From an uncultured Lachnospiraceae bacterium (GTDB taxonomy: Bacteria > Bacillota > Clostridia > Lachnospirales > Lachnospiraceae), in the NCBI GenBank assembly GCA_946182825.1, contig CAMGZH010000016.1, positions 1 to 56,937 on the forward strand: a stretch of 56,937 bases of DNA. Reading direction: 5' to 3'. The translations under genes were made by a program, and so were the position numbers. Within the stretch, counting starts at the first letter, position 1, and every line of letters starts with the position of its first letter. The notes under the pieces were generated by a model. The model did not search any database. It was given only the letters and a program-made list of their open reading frames with translations, and was not told the DNA's origin. Below, piece by piece: positions 8,556 to 16,213 of the stretch.

Positions 8556-9545
8556 TTAATCCAAAGCTTCCTTAAGAACAGAAAGGTTATCTTCCATTGC
8601 CTTAAGGTAGGTCTTTCCTCCTGCAATATCATCCCTGGATACCGACTGGAGCGAATCCAGTGTCAGGATCTTCTGATCCCCGTTCCTGGTATTCTTGCGG
8701 ATGGTCTTAGCGATCTTCTGATTGGAACGTTCAATGGTAAATATAGCCGGAAGCTTCTCTTCATCTACCTTCTTCGCAAGGAAGGTAATGGTCTTAAAGC
8801 TTGCCTCGGTCTCTGCACTGCACCCCACAAAGGCAGCGTAATATTTCAGGTTATAATCATCTACCAGGTAGCGGAATGGGAAACGGTCACCGAAAACAAC
8901 CGTATGCTTCTTTCCGTCCTTTACCGCTGTTTCGTACTGCTTATCCAAAGCATCTAGCTTTGTATTGTATCCTGCCGCCTGATCTGCGATCTTGTCCGCA
9001 TCTGCCGAATCGATCTTCTCCAGCTTTTCTGCGATTACATTCACAAGGGTCTGCGCATTCTTAAGAGACAGCCAGACATGCTCATCGTACTCGACCTCGT
9101 CTTCGCCATCCTCTTCTTCCTCTTCCGCCTGCATGCCTTCCACAACCTCTTCTTCCTTGATGGTATCGCCAAGGGCTCCTACCATGTTGACGGACGCAAT
9201 GTTTTTGTTGGTCGCATTTTTCAGTGCGTCATCCACCCATGCATCTGACTCACCACCGACATAGATAAAAAGGTCAGCCACTCCAATGGTTGCCATATCC
9301 TCGGCACTGGCCTGATAGCTGTGAAGATCCACGCCGTTGTCCATCAGGTATGTGATCTTAAACTTGTCCTTCAAATCTCCCACAATGTTGCAGACCCAGT
9401 CATACTGGGGATAGGTGGTACATACGATGCTGTAGGTTTCCTCCTTCTGCGCCTCCGTCTTTTTGGGCGCAGAACTACCACAGCCCGTAAGCATTCCAAG
9501 GAGCATACCGGCTGTAACCACAAGTGACATTATTCTGTTTTTCAT
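8556..9545 (-). CDS. znuA: Zinc-binding lipoprotein ZnuA (cluster 9 solute-binding protein)
   Basis: A 329-residue lipoprotein with lipobox LLGMLTGCGSS. It delivers metal to ZnuBC. Ligand-bearing segments are visible: GVDLHSYQAS, DEHVWLSLKNA and the FGDRFPFRYLVDDY region, where classical ZnuA has a third histidine; the GDRFPF version is the form I recall from Clostridia. The mobile loop before DEHVW is not His-rich but strongly acidic (AEEEEEDGEDEVEYDEH), an unusual metal-collecting loop. Start ATG 9545 is chosen because it gives a normal signal peptide; one upstream codon in frame is less suited. Confidence 0.9.
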   Translation of the reverse strand: MKNRIMSLVVTAGMLLGMLTGCGSSAPKKTEAQKEETYSIVCTTYPQYDWVCNIVGDLKDKFKITYLMDNGVDLHSYQASAEDMATIGVADLFIYVGGESDAWVDDALKNATNKNIASVNMVGALGDTIKEEEVVEGMQAEEEEEDGEDEVEYDEHVWLSLKNAQTLVNVIAEKLEKIDSADADKIADQAAGYNTKLDALDKQYETAVKDGKKHTVVFGDRFPFRYLVDDYNLKYYAAFVGCSAETEASFKTITFLAKKVDEEKLPAIFTIERSNQKIAKTIRKNTRNGDQKILTLDSLQSVSRDDIAGGKTYLKAMEDNLSVLKEALD

Positions 9546-9619
9546 TTTAAATCCTTCCTCTGACATTCAACTAAGTTCAAGTCTCGCTCACGAAACTTTG
9601 CATGGAATTGCCGAAGGAA

Positions 9620-9928
9620 TCAAGCCAGTAATTCAACCTTAAGGGAAACAAGTGTCCGTGATGTCTCTTCCTGTGAAGAACGGACAATAGAAAAAATCTT
9701 CGCAAACAACAACAGGATTCCCGCCACCGCAAAAACCGGCACGATCTGAATCGTTGTCATGGTCTGCCATGTTAAATGAATCTCCTCACAGACCGGGCAG
9801 TTCTCCCCGGAACATCTGTGATGGAGATTGGTAGAGATATAAAAAAGAGATGTTATGACCATCAAAAGAAACAGACAACTCACCAGTCCCGCAAACACTT
9901 TATCTTTGCGTGATCCAGACACAAACAT
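9620..9928 (-). CDS. Small two-helix membrane protein with His/Cys metal-binding-like loop
   Basis: About 102 residues, first gene of the zinc operon. A hydrophobic helix near 12-33 is followed by an outer loop HHRCSGENCPVCEEIH and a second helix near 60-82. The paired His plus C-x5-C-x2-C pattern between two membrane helices looks like an extracytoplasmic zinc site, which fits its place before znuA. I do not know a named family; similar small proteins appear beside metal-uptake operons in Clostridia, stated from general recollection. Start ATG 9928 is preceded by AAAGGAGAAGCGG. An upstream in-frame start would add 12 charged residues. Confidence 0.7.
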   Translation of the reverse strand: MFVSGSRKDKVFAGLVSCLFLLMVITSLFYISTNLHHRCSGENCPVCEEIHLTWQTMTTIQIVPVFAVAGILLLFAKIFSIVRSSQEETSRTLVSLKVELLA

Positions 9929-9953
9929 CCGCTTCTCCTTTCTCTCCTGATCA

Positions 9954-10004
9954 TAACTACCCAAGTTAGTTACACATAATAACCCAGAAGCATACCGCTG
10001 TCAA
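9954..10004 (-). promoter_or_regulatory. Zinc operon promoter with palindromic operator
   Basis: On the minus strand, -35 TTGACA (9999-10004) and -10 TATTAT (9976-9981) are 17 bp apart. Just downstream, across the expected transcription start, is an inverted repeat TAACTA-N7-TAGTTA (9954-9972), and GTTA/TAAC half sites also flank the -10. A metal-responsive repressor (Zur, AdcR or DtxR-type) binding here would block initiation. Which repressor is unknown; a DtxR-type regulator is encoded at 14270. Confidence 0.75.
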
Positions 10005-10023
10005 CTGCGATATGCTTCCCCTT

Positions 10024-10040
10024 CCGGCGGAATCCGCCGG
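10024..10040 (-). terminator. GC-rich stem-loop after the diguanylate cyclase gene
   Basis: CCGGCGGA (10024-10031) and TCCGCCGG (10033-10040) form a tight stem right after the cyclase stop on the minus strand. No T-run follows, so it is at best a pause or an mRNA-end-protecting structure. Confidence 0.4.
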
Positions 10041-10043
10041 CCA

Positions 10044-11840
10044 TCAGACCATTCTGACCTGATTCTTGCCGTGCTCCTTGGAGTAATAGAGGTTCTCATC
10101 CACTCTGGAGGTAAACTCCGTAAGAAGCTCTCCCTGCCGATACTCGGTGACACCAAAACTCATGGTGACCGTTTCATGCTGCTCAAAGATAAAATTGCGC
10201 ACCTCGTCGCAGATCCTCTCTGCGATCTCACCAGCCCTTCTCAGACTGGTCCTCGGTAAAAGAATCATAAATTCCTCGCCGCCCCAACGGCCCACAACGC
10301 CTTCTGCCGCTTCGTCCGTCAGTACATCCTTCATGATCTCGGCAACACAGCTTAAGACCAGGTCTCCTTCCTGGTGGGAATAGGTATCATTGATCATCTT
10401 AAAATCATCGATATCCCCCATGATGATGGAGCAGACCGATCCCTTGGTCTGGTTACAGATCGACACCATACGCTTTAACCGTCGCTCGATCTCGCCGCGG
10501 TTATAGATCCTGGTCAGATCGTCCACGGTTGCCCGCACCAGAAGCTCCTGCAGACGATTGTTGGCATCCATCATCTCCTCGGTCATGGTATTGATAAAAC
10601 TTGCCAGTCTGGAAGCCAGGGAAATAACGCCATCGGATGAATCAAAGCCTTCCTTCTTCTGTGTCCCCGCCTCCTCCGGGTCTTCCAGTACGGCCCTGAC
10701 ATTTCCTTCACGAAGAGCGATCACAACACAGGCCAGATTATTCAGCACTGTCTTACCGCGATACCGAAGGATCTCTCCCAGCGCGCAGTAACCCAGCATA
10801 TCCGTAATATCCGCCAATTCCTTGATATCGTTGTCCGCTTCACTTCCCCAGAACAGCTTCCGTCCCAGGCAGTTAAACACCATGATACCATCCGGCTGAA
10901 ACCGCCGCATGCACTTGGCTCCCTTGATCAGCTCGCTGCGGATCGCATTGGGATCCCCGTAACTCATACGCAGCAAACTGTTCTCCGGAACATGGGCAGA
11001 CATTATGATGGCTCCATTCTCGTTGCTGCTCTTGGCATGTCGAAGATAGGTATTGCCGTTCGGCGTCGTAACCTGAAACGGAAATTCCAGCGCATTATAG
11101 AAAAAATTCTTATCGTTCGGGATATGAAGATAGTGATTATACACGTCAAATGCCGGCTCATGATCCAACTCATACAAAACATCCTCTGAAGAACTGGTCA
11201 CATGGATCGGGAATCCAATGGGGCGCCAGCCATTGATCCGGGTAGTCTTAATGTGAAGATTCTCCCCACTGTAGACCACAATGGCAACATTATCGGATGA
11301 AGGGCTCTCTGCATGCGTAAAAGAAACCGGCGTATGAGCCTCGTCTCCCACTGCAATTCCGCCAAACACCTCGATCTCTTCCGGAAAACTGTCCACCGTC
11401 TCAGCGATCTCTAAGAACTCGTCGTGTGTTACCGCAGAAAGCACCTCGATCCCGCGTACATTCTCGATCTTGTTCAACTCATAGCGTACGATCTGCTTCC
11501 CCTGTCCGATGGCAATCCTGTGAAACGGATAGTCATAGACATGGATCTGTGTCGTGGGGTCATCAAAAATAGACAGGGTGATCACCACGTCCTCATCGGT
11601 AATATGTCCGTAATAGATCTGTCCGGAAGAACTGCAGCCCACAAAAGGAACCATGGGTAATTCCGTCTCAAAAAGCTTACGTATGATCTCATAAGAAAAA
11701 CGGTTGCTCTGATCTCCATCAAAACGAATGAAGACATGCGCAACGGCAGCACATGGCTTCTCCTCTATGATTCCCCGCCAACGTCTGAAAGTGCTGGCGA
11801 GATCCCGATTGTTCGTATACGTCGTCTGAAGCTGTCTCAT
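10044..11840 (-). CDS. FIST sensor domain-GGDEF diguanylate cyclase
   Basis: A 598-residue cytoplasmic protein. The N-terminal FIST domain (about 25-235) and FIST_C domain (about 240-375) form a proposed small-ligand sensor; after a linker a GGDEF domain (about 430-598) follows with active-site GGEEF at 520-524 in VVGRWGGEEFMILLP. The usual inhibitory RxxD site five residues before GGEEF is absent, so product inhibition through that site is unlikely. It should make cyclic di-GMP in response to the FIST ligand, often supposed to be an amino acid or similar metabolite. A -10-like TATAAT lies at 11883-11888 on the minus strand, next to the terminator of the upstream gene. No c-di-GMP effector is visible in the window. 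Confidence 0.92.
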   Translation of the reverse strand: MRQLQTTYTNNRDLASTFRRWRGIIEEKPCAAVAHVFIRFDGDQSNRFSYEIIRKLFETELPMVPFVGCSSSGQIYYGHITDEDVVITLSIFDDPTTQIHVYDYPFHRIAIGQGKQIVRYELNKIENVRGIEVLSAVTHDEFLEIAETVDSFPEEIEVFGGIAVGDEAHTPVSFTHAESPSSDNVAIVVYSGENLHIKTTRINGWRPIGFPIHVTSSSEDVLYELDHEPAFDVYNHYLHIPNDKNFFYNALEFPFQVTTPNGNTYLRHAKSSNENGAIIMSAHVPENSLLRMSYGDPNAIRSELIKGAKCMRRFQPDGIMVFNCLGRKLFWGSEADNDIKELADITDMLGYCALGEILRYRGKTVLNNLACVVIALREGNVRAVLEDPEEAGTQKKEGFDSSDGVISLASRLASFINTMTEEMMDANNRLQELLVRATVDDLTRIYNRGEIERRLKRMVSICNQTKGSVCSIIMGDIDDFKMINDTYSHQEGDLVLSCVAEIMKDVLTDEAAEGVVGRWGGEEFMILLPRTSLRRAGEIAERICDEVRNFIFEQHETVTMSFGVTEYRQGELLTEFTSRVDENLYYSKEHGKNQVRMV

Positions 11841-11889
11841 CTACCAACGGCCCTTCCATATATGTACTCAACTGTTGCACTTATTATAC

Positions 11890-11951
11890 AACACCTTTTT
11901 TAAAAAGAAAACGCAAGAGCCACGCACGAAGTCGTACTTCGTGCGTGGCTC
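11890..11951 (-). terminator. Strong rho-independent terminator of the NifX-FKBP gene
   Basis: A perfect 15-bp stem, arms 11917-11931 and 11937-11951 with a 5-base loop, followed on the minus strand by a T-rich stretch (TTTTCTTTTT) down to about 11897. It sits just after the stop at 11977. Confidence 0.9.
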
Positions 11952-11976
11952 CATGGAATGATATTGATTCAAATGA

Positions 11977-12879
11977 TTAGTCTTCTACTGAAACAAGCTC
12001 GATCTTAAAGTTCAATGCCTTACCTGCAAGATCATGGTTGGCATCAAAGGTGATGTCCGTCTCGGTCTTATCCTTAACCACAACCGGGAACTGCTGTCCG
12101 TATGGGTTGGAAAGAGCAACACGGTCGCCGATGGACAGCTCTTCTACCCCCGGCATCTGAGACATTGGAACGGTAAAGATCGCTTCCGGATCCACTTCCC
12201 CGTATGCCTCAGCCGGCTCTAAATGAACGTTGACGGTCTGCCCGACTTCCATATCCACAACGGCCTTGTCGAAACCGGCGATCATCATACCGACACCGGC
12301 AACGAACTCCAATGGCTCCCCACGGTCATAGGAAGAATCGAACTGGCTTCCGTCGTCTAAGGTTCCGCAATAGTGCGCCTTAACGGTCTTGCCTGCATTC
12401 TTGCCGTCGAAGATGACCGTAAGCTCGTGGGAACCACAGCCGCCACATCCGCCGCAGCCGCTTCCTTCCTCTTCATGATGACCGCAACCGCCGCAGCCGC
12501 CATCCTCGTGATGTCCACAGCCGCCTTCGCCGTGCTCATGCTCATGATCATGATGATCACAGTTCACACCGGCAGACTCCAGTGTACCGGCAAGATAAGC
12601 CTCCACTGCAGCGTCCGTCTCTCCCTGTGCTCCGGAAAAGACCTCAATGCCTGCCTCGGAAAGGGCTGCCTGAGCGCCACCGCCAAGACCACCGCAGATC
12701 AGAACAGATACACCCTGCTGTGCAAGAACGTCTGCCAAAGCCTCGTGTCCTACGCCCTGTGGATCAAGGATCTCGCTGGAAACCACCTTGTTATCACGAA
12801 CGTCATATAACTTGAACGCCTTACTCTTACCAAAATGCTGGAATACTTTTCCGTCTTCGTATGTTACTGCAATCTTCAT
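11977..12879 (-). CDS. NifX/NifB-like domain-His/Cys/Gly linker-SlyD-type FKBP fusion
   Basis: A 300-residue fusion. Residues 1-95 resemble the dinitrogenase iron-molybdenum cofactor (NifX/NafY) domain (MKIAVTYEDGKVFQHFGKS, LICGGLGGGAQ). Residues about 107-150 are a metal-binding linker rich in His, Cys and Gly (CDHHDHEHEHGEGG, CGGCGHHEEEGSGCGG). Residues about 152-300 are a SlyD-type FKBP peptidyl-prolyl isomerase with its IF chaperone insert (FDSSYDRGEPLEFVAG, PAEAYGEVDPEA, NHDLAGKALNF). SlyD proteins carry a metal-binding tail; here that segment sits between two domains. Role inferred: metallochaperone or metal-responsive foldase. Start ATG 12879 has GAGGT upstream. It is a single-gene unit with its own promoter and terminator. 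Confidence 0.88.
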   Translation of the reverse strand: MKIAVTYEDGKVFQHFGKSKAFKLYDVRDNKVVSSEILDPQGVGHEALADVLAQQGVSVLICGGLGGGAQAALSEAGIEVFSGAQGETDAAVEAYLAGTLESAGVNCDHHDHEHEHGEGGCGHHEDGGCGGCGHHEEEGSGCGGCGGCGSHELTVIFDGKNAGKTVKAHYCGTLDDGSQFDSSYDRGEPLEFVAGVGMMIAGFDKAVVDMEVGQTVNVHLEPAEAYGEVDPEAIFTVPMSQMPGVEELSIGDRVALSNPYGQQFPVVVKDKTETDITFDANHDLAGKALNFKIELVSVED

Positions 12880-12935
12880 GAAATATACCTCATTGAATTT
12901 GTTTTTTTCTACTGTTAAAATGAGCCCAGAGTTGC

Positions 12936-12965
12936 ATTATATAGTATGAAAGTATGCACAGTCAA
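12936..12965 (-). promoter_or_regulatory. Promoter of the NifX-FKBP gene
   Basis: Minus-strand TTGACT (12960-12965), 18-bp spacer, TATAAT (12936-12941), about 55 bp before the start codon. Confidence 0.7.
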
Positions 12966-12971
12966 TCTTAA

Positions 12972-13316
12972 AACCATCAGGAGATCCTTGACCTTTACCT
13001 GATAAGGGAAGGGGACGAATATGCCGTCCCCATGGAAGCCGGCGAGATCCTCAAGTATTTCTGGGGACACCGGGACTTTGAAGGGATCCTAAACTTCCAC
13101 AACCATCCCAGCGGCTGGTGCCGGGAAAGCAAGCGGGATGTCTCCTTCAATGCTCAGCTGCGGGAAGCGGTGCACCGGCAGCTGGGCAAGCAATACCTTG
13201 GAGGCTATATCGTGACCGACACCGAGCATGTAAGGATCCACGATCATCTCCACCAATACCGGCAGGTCTTCCTCCGGGACTATCTGGACTGGAAGGATCC
13301 AGACCCTATCCGTTAA
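12972..13316 (+). pseudogene. 5'-truncated RadC-type JAB/JAMM domain fragment
   Basis: An open frame runs from just after a TAA (12969-12971) to 13316 without an upstream start; the only ATG, at 13032, lacks a ribosome site and falls mid-domain. The protein contains FHNHPSGWCRESKRD, matching the RadC metal site HxHPSG-x4-S-x2-D, followed by LGKQYLGGYIVTD. RadC proteins are about 200 residues or more, so the N-terminal part is missing. The frame begins almost exactly at the promoter of the divergent NifX-FKBP gene, suggesting the 5' half was lost by rearrangement. Its last 11 bases overlap the convergent phosphatase gene. Confidence 0.65.
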
Positions 13317-14103
13317 ACACCGGCGAGAAAGCCGCATATCCGGACAAAGGAACCCCTGCCGCATACAGATGCGCTGTGTCTCCTAACGCCTGAATGCGGA
13401 AATGCGCCTGGTTATGAAGACGTTTCTCCGTGTTCACAACGGTAAGACCCGTTGGCGGAATACAGATGCCGTGCCAGATGGCCACCGGCGAGATCCCGAG
13501 AAGATGACTGAGGATGAGACCGGTCACCCCGAGATGACAAAAGATCACAATGGTCTTCTCGTCATCCTCATCCCGCACCACATAGTTGCTGGTTCCGTGA
13601 AGCATGATATCCTCACACTCAGCAGGGTTCACATGACCGCTGGGATCCACAAAGTCAAAATAATCCCCGTGACGGATGTAACCATACTCAGCCACCAGAT
13701 CATCGATCCCCTTGAATACCATCTTTGCCTTCTGCTCAATCTCAGGATACTGTGCGTAAAACTTTGCGTGCATCCATTCCTTTGGATCCATCATCACAGG
13801 ATCCGCTGTGTAATCCTGCGGCATAAGATCCCAGGCACAGTGCTCCTCATGGGTGGAAGGATCCAGAATGCGAGGGTCGAATTCCCGCAGCCAGTCATAC
13901 TCCACTGCTGTCTGTCCCAGCACTTCCAGCGTCGGAGCCGCTGTTTCCTTCGCGCGTCCCATGGTGGACACATAACACTTATCTACCTTCCAGTTCTTCT
14001 CCCGAACGCGGGCAGCAAGAGCCGCCGCCTCACGCTGGCCCTGAGGCGTCAGTGTGTCGGTGGAATAGTCAGGTTCTCCATGTCTAACAAAAATAATTCT
14101 CAT
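13306..14103 (-). CDS. Histidine phosphatase family protein
   Basis: A 265-residue member of the phosphoglycerate-mutase-like histidine phosphatase superfamily. The catalytic RHG is at 7-9 (IIFVRHGEPDY), TPQGQREAAAL follows, the second conserved Arg is in STMGRAKETA, and the second histidine is in IVIFCHLGVTG. It is longer than the usual 190-220 residues, with an insert in the middle (about 100-185). Substrate is unknown; many clostridial relatives are annotated loosely as phosphoglycerate mutases, and that specific reaction is not supported here. Monocistronic by context. Confidence 0.85.
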   Translation of the reverse strand: MRIIFVRHGEPDYSTDTLTPQGQREAAALAARVREKNWKVDKCYVSTMGRAKETAAPTLEVLGQTAVEYDWLREFDPRILDPSTHEEHCAWDLMPQDYTADPVMMDPKEWMHAKFYAQYPEIEQKAKMVFKGIDDLVAEYGYIRHGDYFDFVDPSGHVNPAECEDIMLHGTSNYVVRDEDDEKTIVIFCHLGVTGLILSHLLGISPVAIWHGICIPPTGLTVVNTEKRLHNQAHFRIQALGDTAHLYAAGVPLSGYAAFSPVFNG

Positions 14104-14210
14104 GATCTTATCCTGCCTTTTCTATTTCTATCAAATTCATGTCTCACACAACTTCCAACAGTATACCAAATGTTCCATTTTGACAAAACACCTGTATTCC
14201 GCAGGCAAGG

Positions 14211-14238
14211 TTGAACTAAACCGCTGATGTGTTATAAT
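14211..14238 (+). promoter_or_regulatory. Promoter of the DtxR-type regulator and folC
   Basis: TTGAAC (14211-14216), 16-bp spacer, TATAAT (14233-14238). A related 13-base element occurs at 14208-14220 (AGGTTGAACTAAA) and 14258-14270 (AGGTGAAACTAAA), one over the -35 and one over the start codon, which could be coincidence or an autoregulatory site. Confidence 0.65.
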
Positions 14239-14269
14239 TATCAAAAAGAAATTAGAAAGGTGAAACTAA

Positions 14270-14644
14270 ATGAAAGTTCAACAGTCCTCAGAGGATTACC
14301 TGGAAACAATTTTAGTCTTAAGCAAGCGTCTGCCGGTTGTCCGCGCAGTTGATATAGCCGAAGAAACGAACCACAAGAACTCCAGTATCAGCGTTGCCAT
14401 GAAGAAGCTTCGCACCTTGGGGCTTATCACTGTAACCGATGCCGGTTTTATCTACCTGACAGAAGTTGGCGCCAAAATCGCCAACAACATCTACGAGCGT
14501 CACACACTTTTTACCAAGTGGCTCATTGAACTGGGCGTCAACCCGGCTACGGCAGAGGAGGATGCCTGCCGGATCGAGCACGTGATCAGCGAAGAGAGTT
14601 TTCTTGCAATGAAAAAACACATGACAGAATTCGAGGAAAAATGA
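14270..14644 (+). CDS. DtxR/MntR-family metal-dependent regulator, short form
   Basis: A 124-residue regulator with an N-terminal winged helix (SSEDYLETILVL, VRAVDIAEETNHKNSSISVAMKKL) and the metal-binding dimerisation domain (ERHTLFTKWLIELG, CRIEHVISEES). It lacks the SH3-like third domain, like MntR. Residues matching the MntR/IdeR metal sites (E and H in ERH, E-x2-C, EH) are present; a Cys in the DACRIEH segment favours iron or zinc-type readout over MntR's manganese pattern, but that is inference. RBS AAAGGTG. It overlaps folC by 4 bases, an unexpected pairing of metal sensing with folate synthesis. The zinc operon at 5570-9928 is an obvious candidate target. Confidence 0.88.
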   Translation: MKVQQSSEDYLETILVLSKRLPVVRAVDIAEETNHKNSSISVAMKKLRTLGLITVTDAGFIYLTEVGAKIANNIYERHTLFTKWLIELGVNPATAEEDACRIEHVISEESFLAMKKHMTEFEEK

Positions 14645-15978
14645 CCTATAACGAGTGTTTACATTATCTACGACACCTGCCGGCCTTCACACCGGCAGGT
14701 GTTTTATCAGGAAAGATCACCTATGATCTGAATGCCATCACCGAACTGTGCGCGCGGCTGGGAGATCCCCAGAAGAAGCTTCGCTTCGTCCACATAACCG
14801 GAACCAACGGCAAGGGCTCCACTGCTGCCTTTTTGCGGTCCATCCTTACCACCGCCGGATTAAAGACCGGAAGCTTTACTTCTCCGGAACTCACGGATTT
14901 TGAGGAACAGGCCCGTATCGACGGCGTCATGATCTCAAAGGATGCCGTTGCAAGACACCTTTCTTCCGTCATCGCCTCTTCCGAGGACATGCGCCGGGAA
15001 GGCCGGTATTTTCCATCCCCCTTTGAAATGACCCTGGCCATGGCTTTCTTATATTTTGCCGAGGAGAACTGCGACATCGTGATCCTTGAAGTCGGCATGG
15101 GGGGAAGGACGGATGCCACCAACGTCATTGACGCACCCCTCCTGGCTCTTTTTGCACGGATCAGTCTGGATCACACCCAGATTCTGGGGAATACCATCGC
15201 CGACATCGCCCGGGAGAAGGCCGGCATCATCAAGCCCGGTTGCACCGTGCTGACCCTGCCACAGGAGGATGAGGCGAAGGCTGAACTGACCCAGGTCTGC
15301 CACGACCTGCAGGTTCCCATGGAGACCGTGGAGCCCCCTACCAGACTCATCAGCCGCAGCATGGAAGGACAGAGCTTTTACCTGCCCCTTCTGGATGCTC
15401 CGGTGACGATTCCCCTCCTTGGTACCTACCAGATGGAAAACGCTGCACTGGCAGCGCAGGCGGCATCGCACGTCCTTGGAAAATGCGGATATCATACATT
15501 ATGTAATATAAATGATATGATAATTGAAGGTCTTGCTCAGACCTCCTGGCCCTGCCGGTTTGAGCGCATCGCAAAGGATCCCTGTTTTCTGGTGGACGGC
15601 GGTCACAATGTCCAGGGCGCCAGGGTCCTCGCCGACAGCATCCGGGCCTACTTTCCGGATCGGAAGGTCACCTTCATCTTCGGGGTTCTAAAAGACAAGG
15701 AACATCAGAAGATCATCGAGATCGTCGGCCCCCGGGCGGATGAATTTTTTACGGTCGCACCGGATTCTCCCCGTGCTCTCCCCGCCGAAGAACTGGCTCG
15801 GGAGCTACAGGATCTGGGATACCGGGCCTGTGCCTGTGACAGCTATGAAACTGCCCTCTCTCTTGCCCTGAAAAAGGCTCAAAAAAAGCCGGACACCATT
15901 CTGGTGGCCTTTGGCTCCCTGTATTTTGTGGGAAAGATTCGTAGCCTTGCACAAAAAGCCCTTTACAGCCCCGAATAA
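14641..15978 (+). CDS. folC: Bifunctional dihydrofolate synthase/folylpolyglutamate synthase FolC
   Basis: A 445-residue Mur-ligase-family enzyme that adds glutamate to dihydropteroate and to folates. Landmarks are the P-loop HITGTNGKGSTAAF, FTSPEL, EVGMGGRTDATN, LDHTQILGNTIADIAREKAGI and the C-terminal domain entry VDGGHNVQGARVL. It starts inside the regulator gene (ATGA overlap), so both are translated together. A short AT-rich patch at about 15485-15525, with codons unlike the rest of the gene, encodes TLCNINDMIIEG and may mark a variable loop. A promoter for the riboswitch transcript lies in its last codons. Confidence 0.95.
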   Translation: MTYNECLHYLRHLPAFTPAGVLSGKITYDLNAITELCARLGDPQKKLRFVHITGTNGKGSTAAFLRSILTTAGLKTGSFTSPELTDFEEQARIDGVMISKDAVARHLSSVIASSEDMRREGRYFPSPFEMTLAMAFLYFAEENCDIVILEVGMGGRTDATNVIDAPLLALFARISLDHTQILGNTIADIAREKAGIIKPGCTVLTLPQEDEAKAELTQVCHDLQVPMETVEPPTRLISRSMEGQSFYLPLLDAPVTIPLLGTYQMENAALAAQAASHVLGKCGYHTLCNINDMIIEGLAQTSWPCRFERIAKDPCFLVDGGHNVQGARVLADSIRAYFPDRKVTFIFGVLKDKEHQKIIEIVGPRADEFFTVAPDSPRALPAEELARELQDLGYRACACDSYETALSLALKKAQKKPDTILVAFGSLYFVGKIRSLAQKALYSPE

Positions 15979-15990
15979 AAGGGCTATAGT
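15962..15990 (+). promoter_or_regulatory. Promoter for the riboswitch-folE transcript
   Basis: TTTACA (15962-15967), 17-bp spacer, TATAGT (15985-15990), overlapping the folC stop. Transcription would begin about 20 bp before the THF riboswitch. Confidence 0.7.
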
Positions 15991-16017
15991 GTCAGACAGA
16001 CAAAGTAATACATAAGA

Positions 16018-16137
16018 ACGCAGAGTAGGAATGAAAGCGTCGGGAGGATATCCTCCGGTAGTGCCTGTTGAACAGGGAGTTGTCAACGGGACGAATAGCA
16101 TAAGCTTACGATTTTGATTCCGCATCCCGCTGCTACA
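16018..16137 (+). promoter_or_regulatory. Tetrahydrofolate (THF) riboswitch, class I
   Basis: The leader shows the conserved THF-aptamer blocks in order: CGCAGAGTAGGAAT, GCGT, a hairpin (CGGGAGGATATCCTCCGG), GTGCCTG-x-CAGGGAGTTGTCAACG, GGGACGAA, and the closing GATTCCGCATCCCGCTGC. GGAAT pairs with ATTCC and the outer GCAG with CTGC. Class I THF aptamers bind reduced folates and repress folate genes. Here it is followed directly by a terminator and folE. Confidence 0.93.
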
Positions 16138-16158
16138 TAAGGACAAGGATATTGATCG

Positions 16159-16198
16159 ACTCCTGTGTGGTATGGATATGCTGCGCAGGAGTTTTTTT
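16159..16198 (+). terminator. Riboswitch-controlled terminator before folE
   Basis: ACTCCTG (16159-16165) pairs with CAGGAGT (16186-16192), followed by seven Ts (16192-16198). It ends 15 bases before the folE start, so folate binding is expected to stop transcription of the downstream operon. Confidence 0.85.
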
Positions 16199-16213
16199 AT
16201 TCAGGAGATGACT

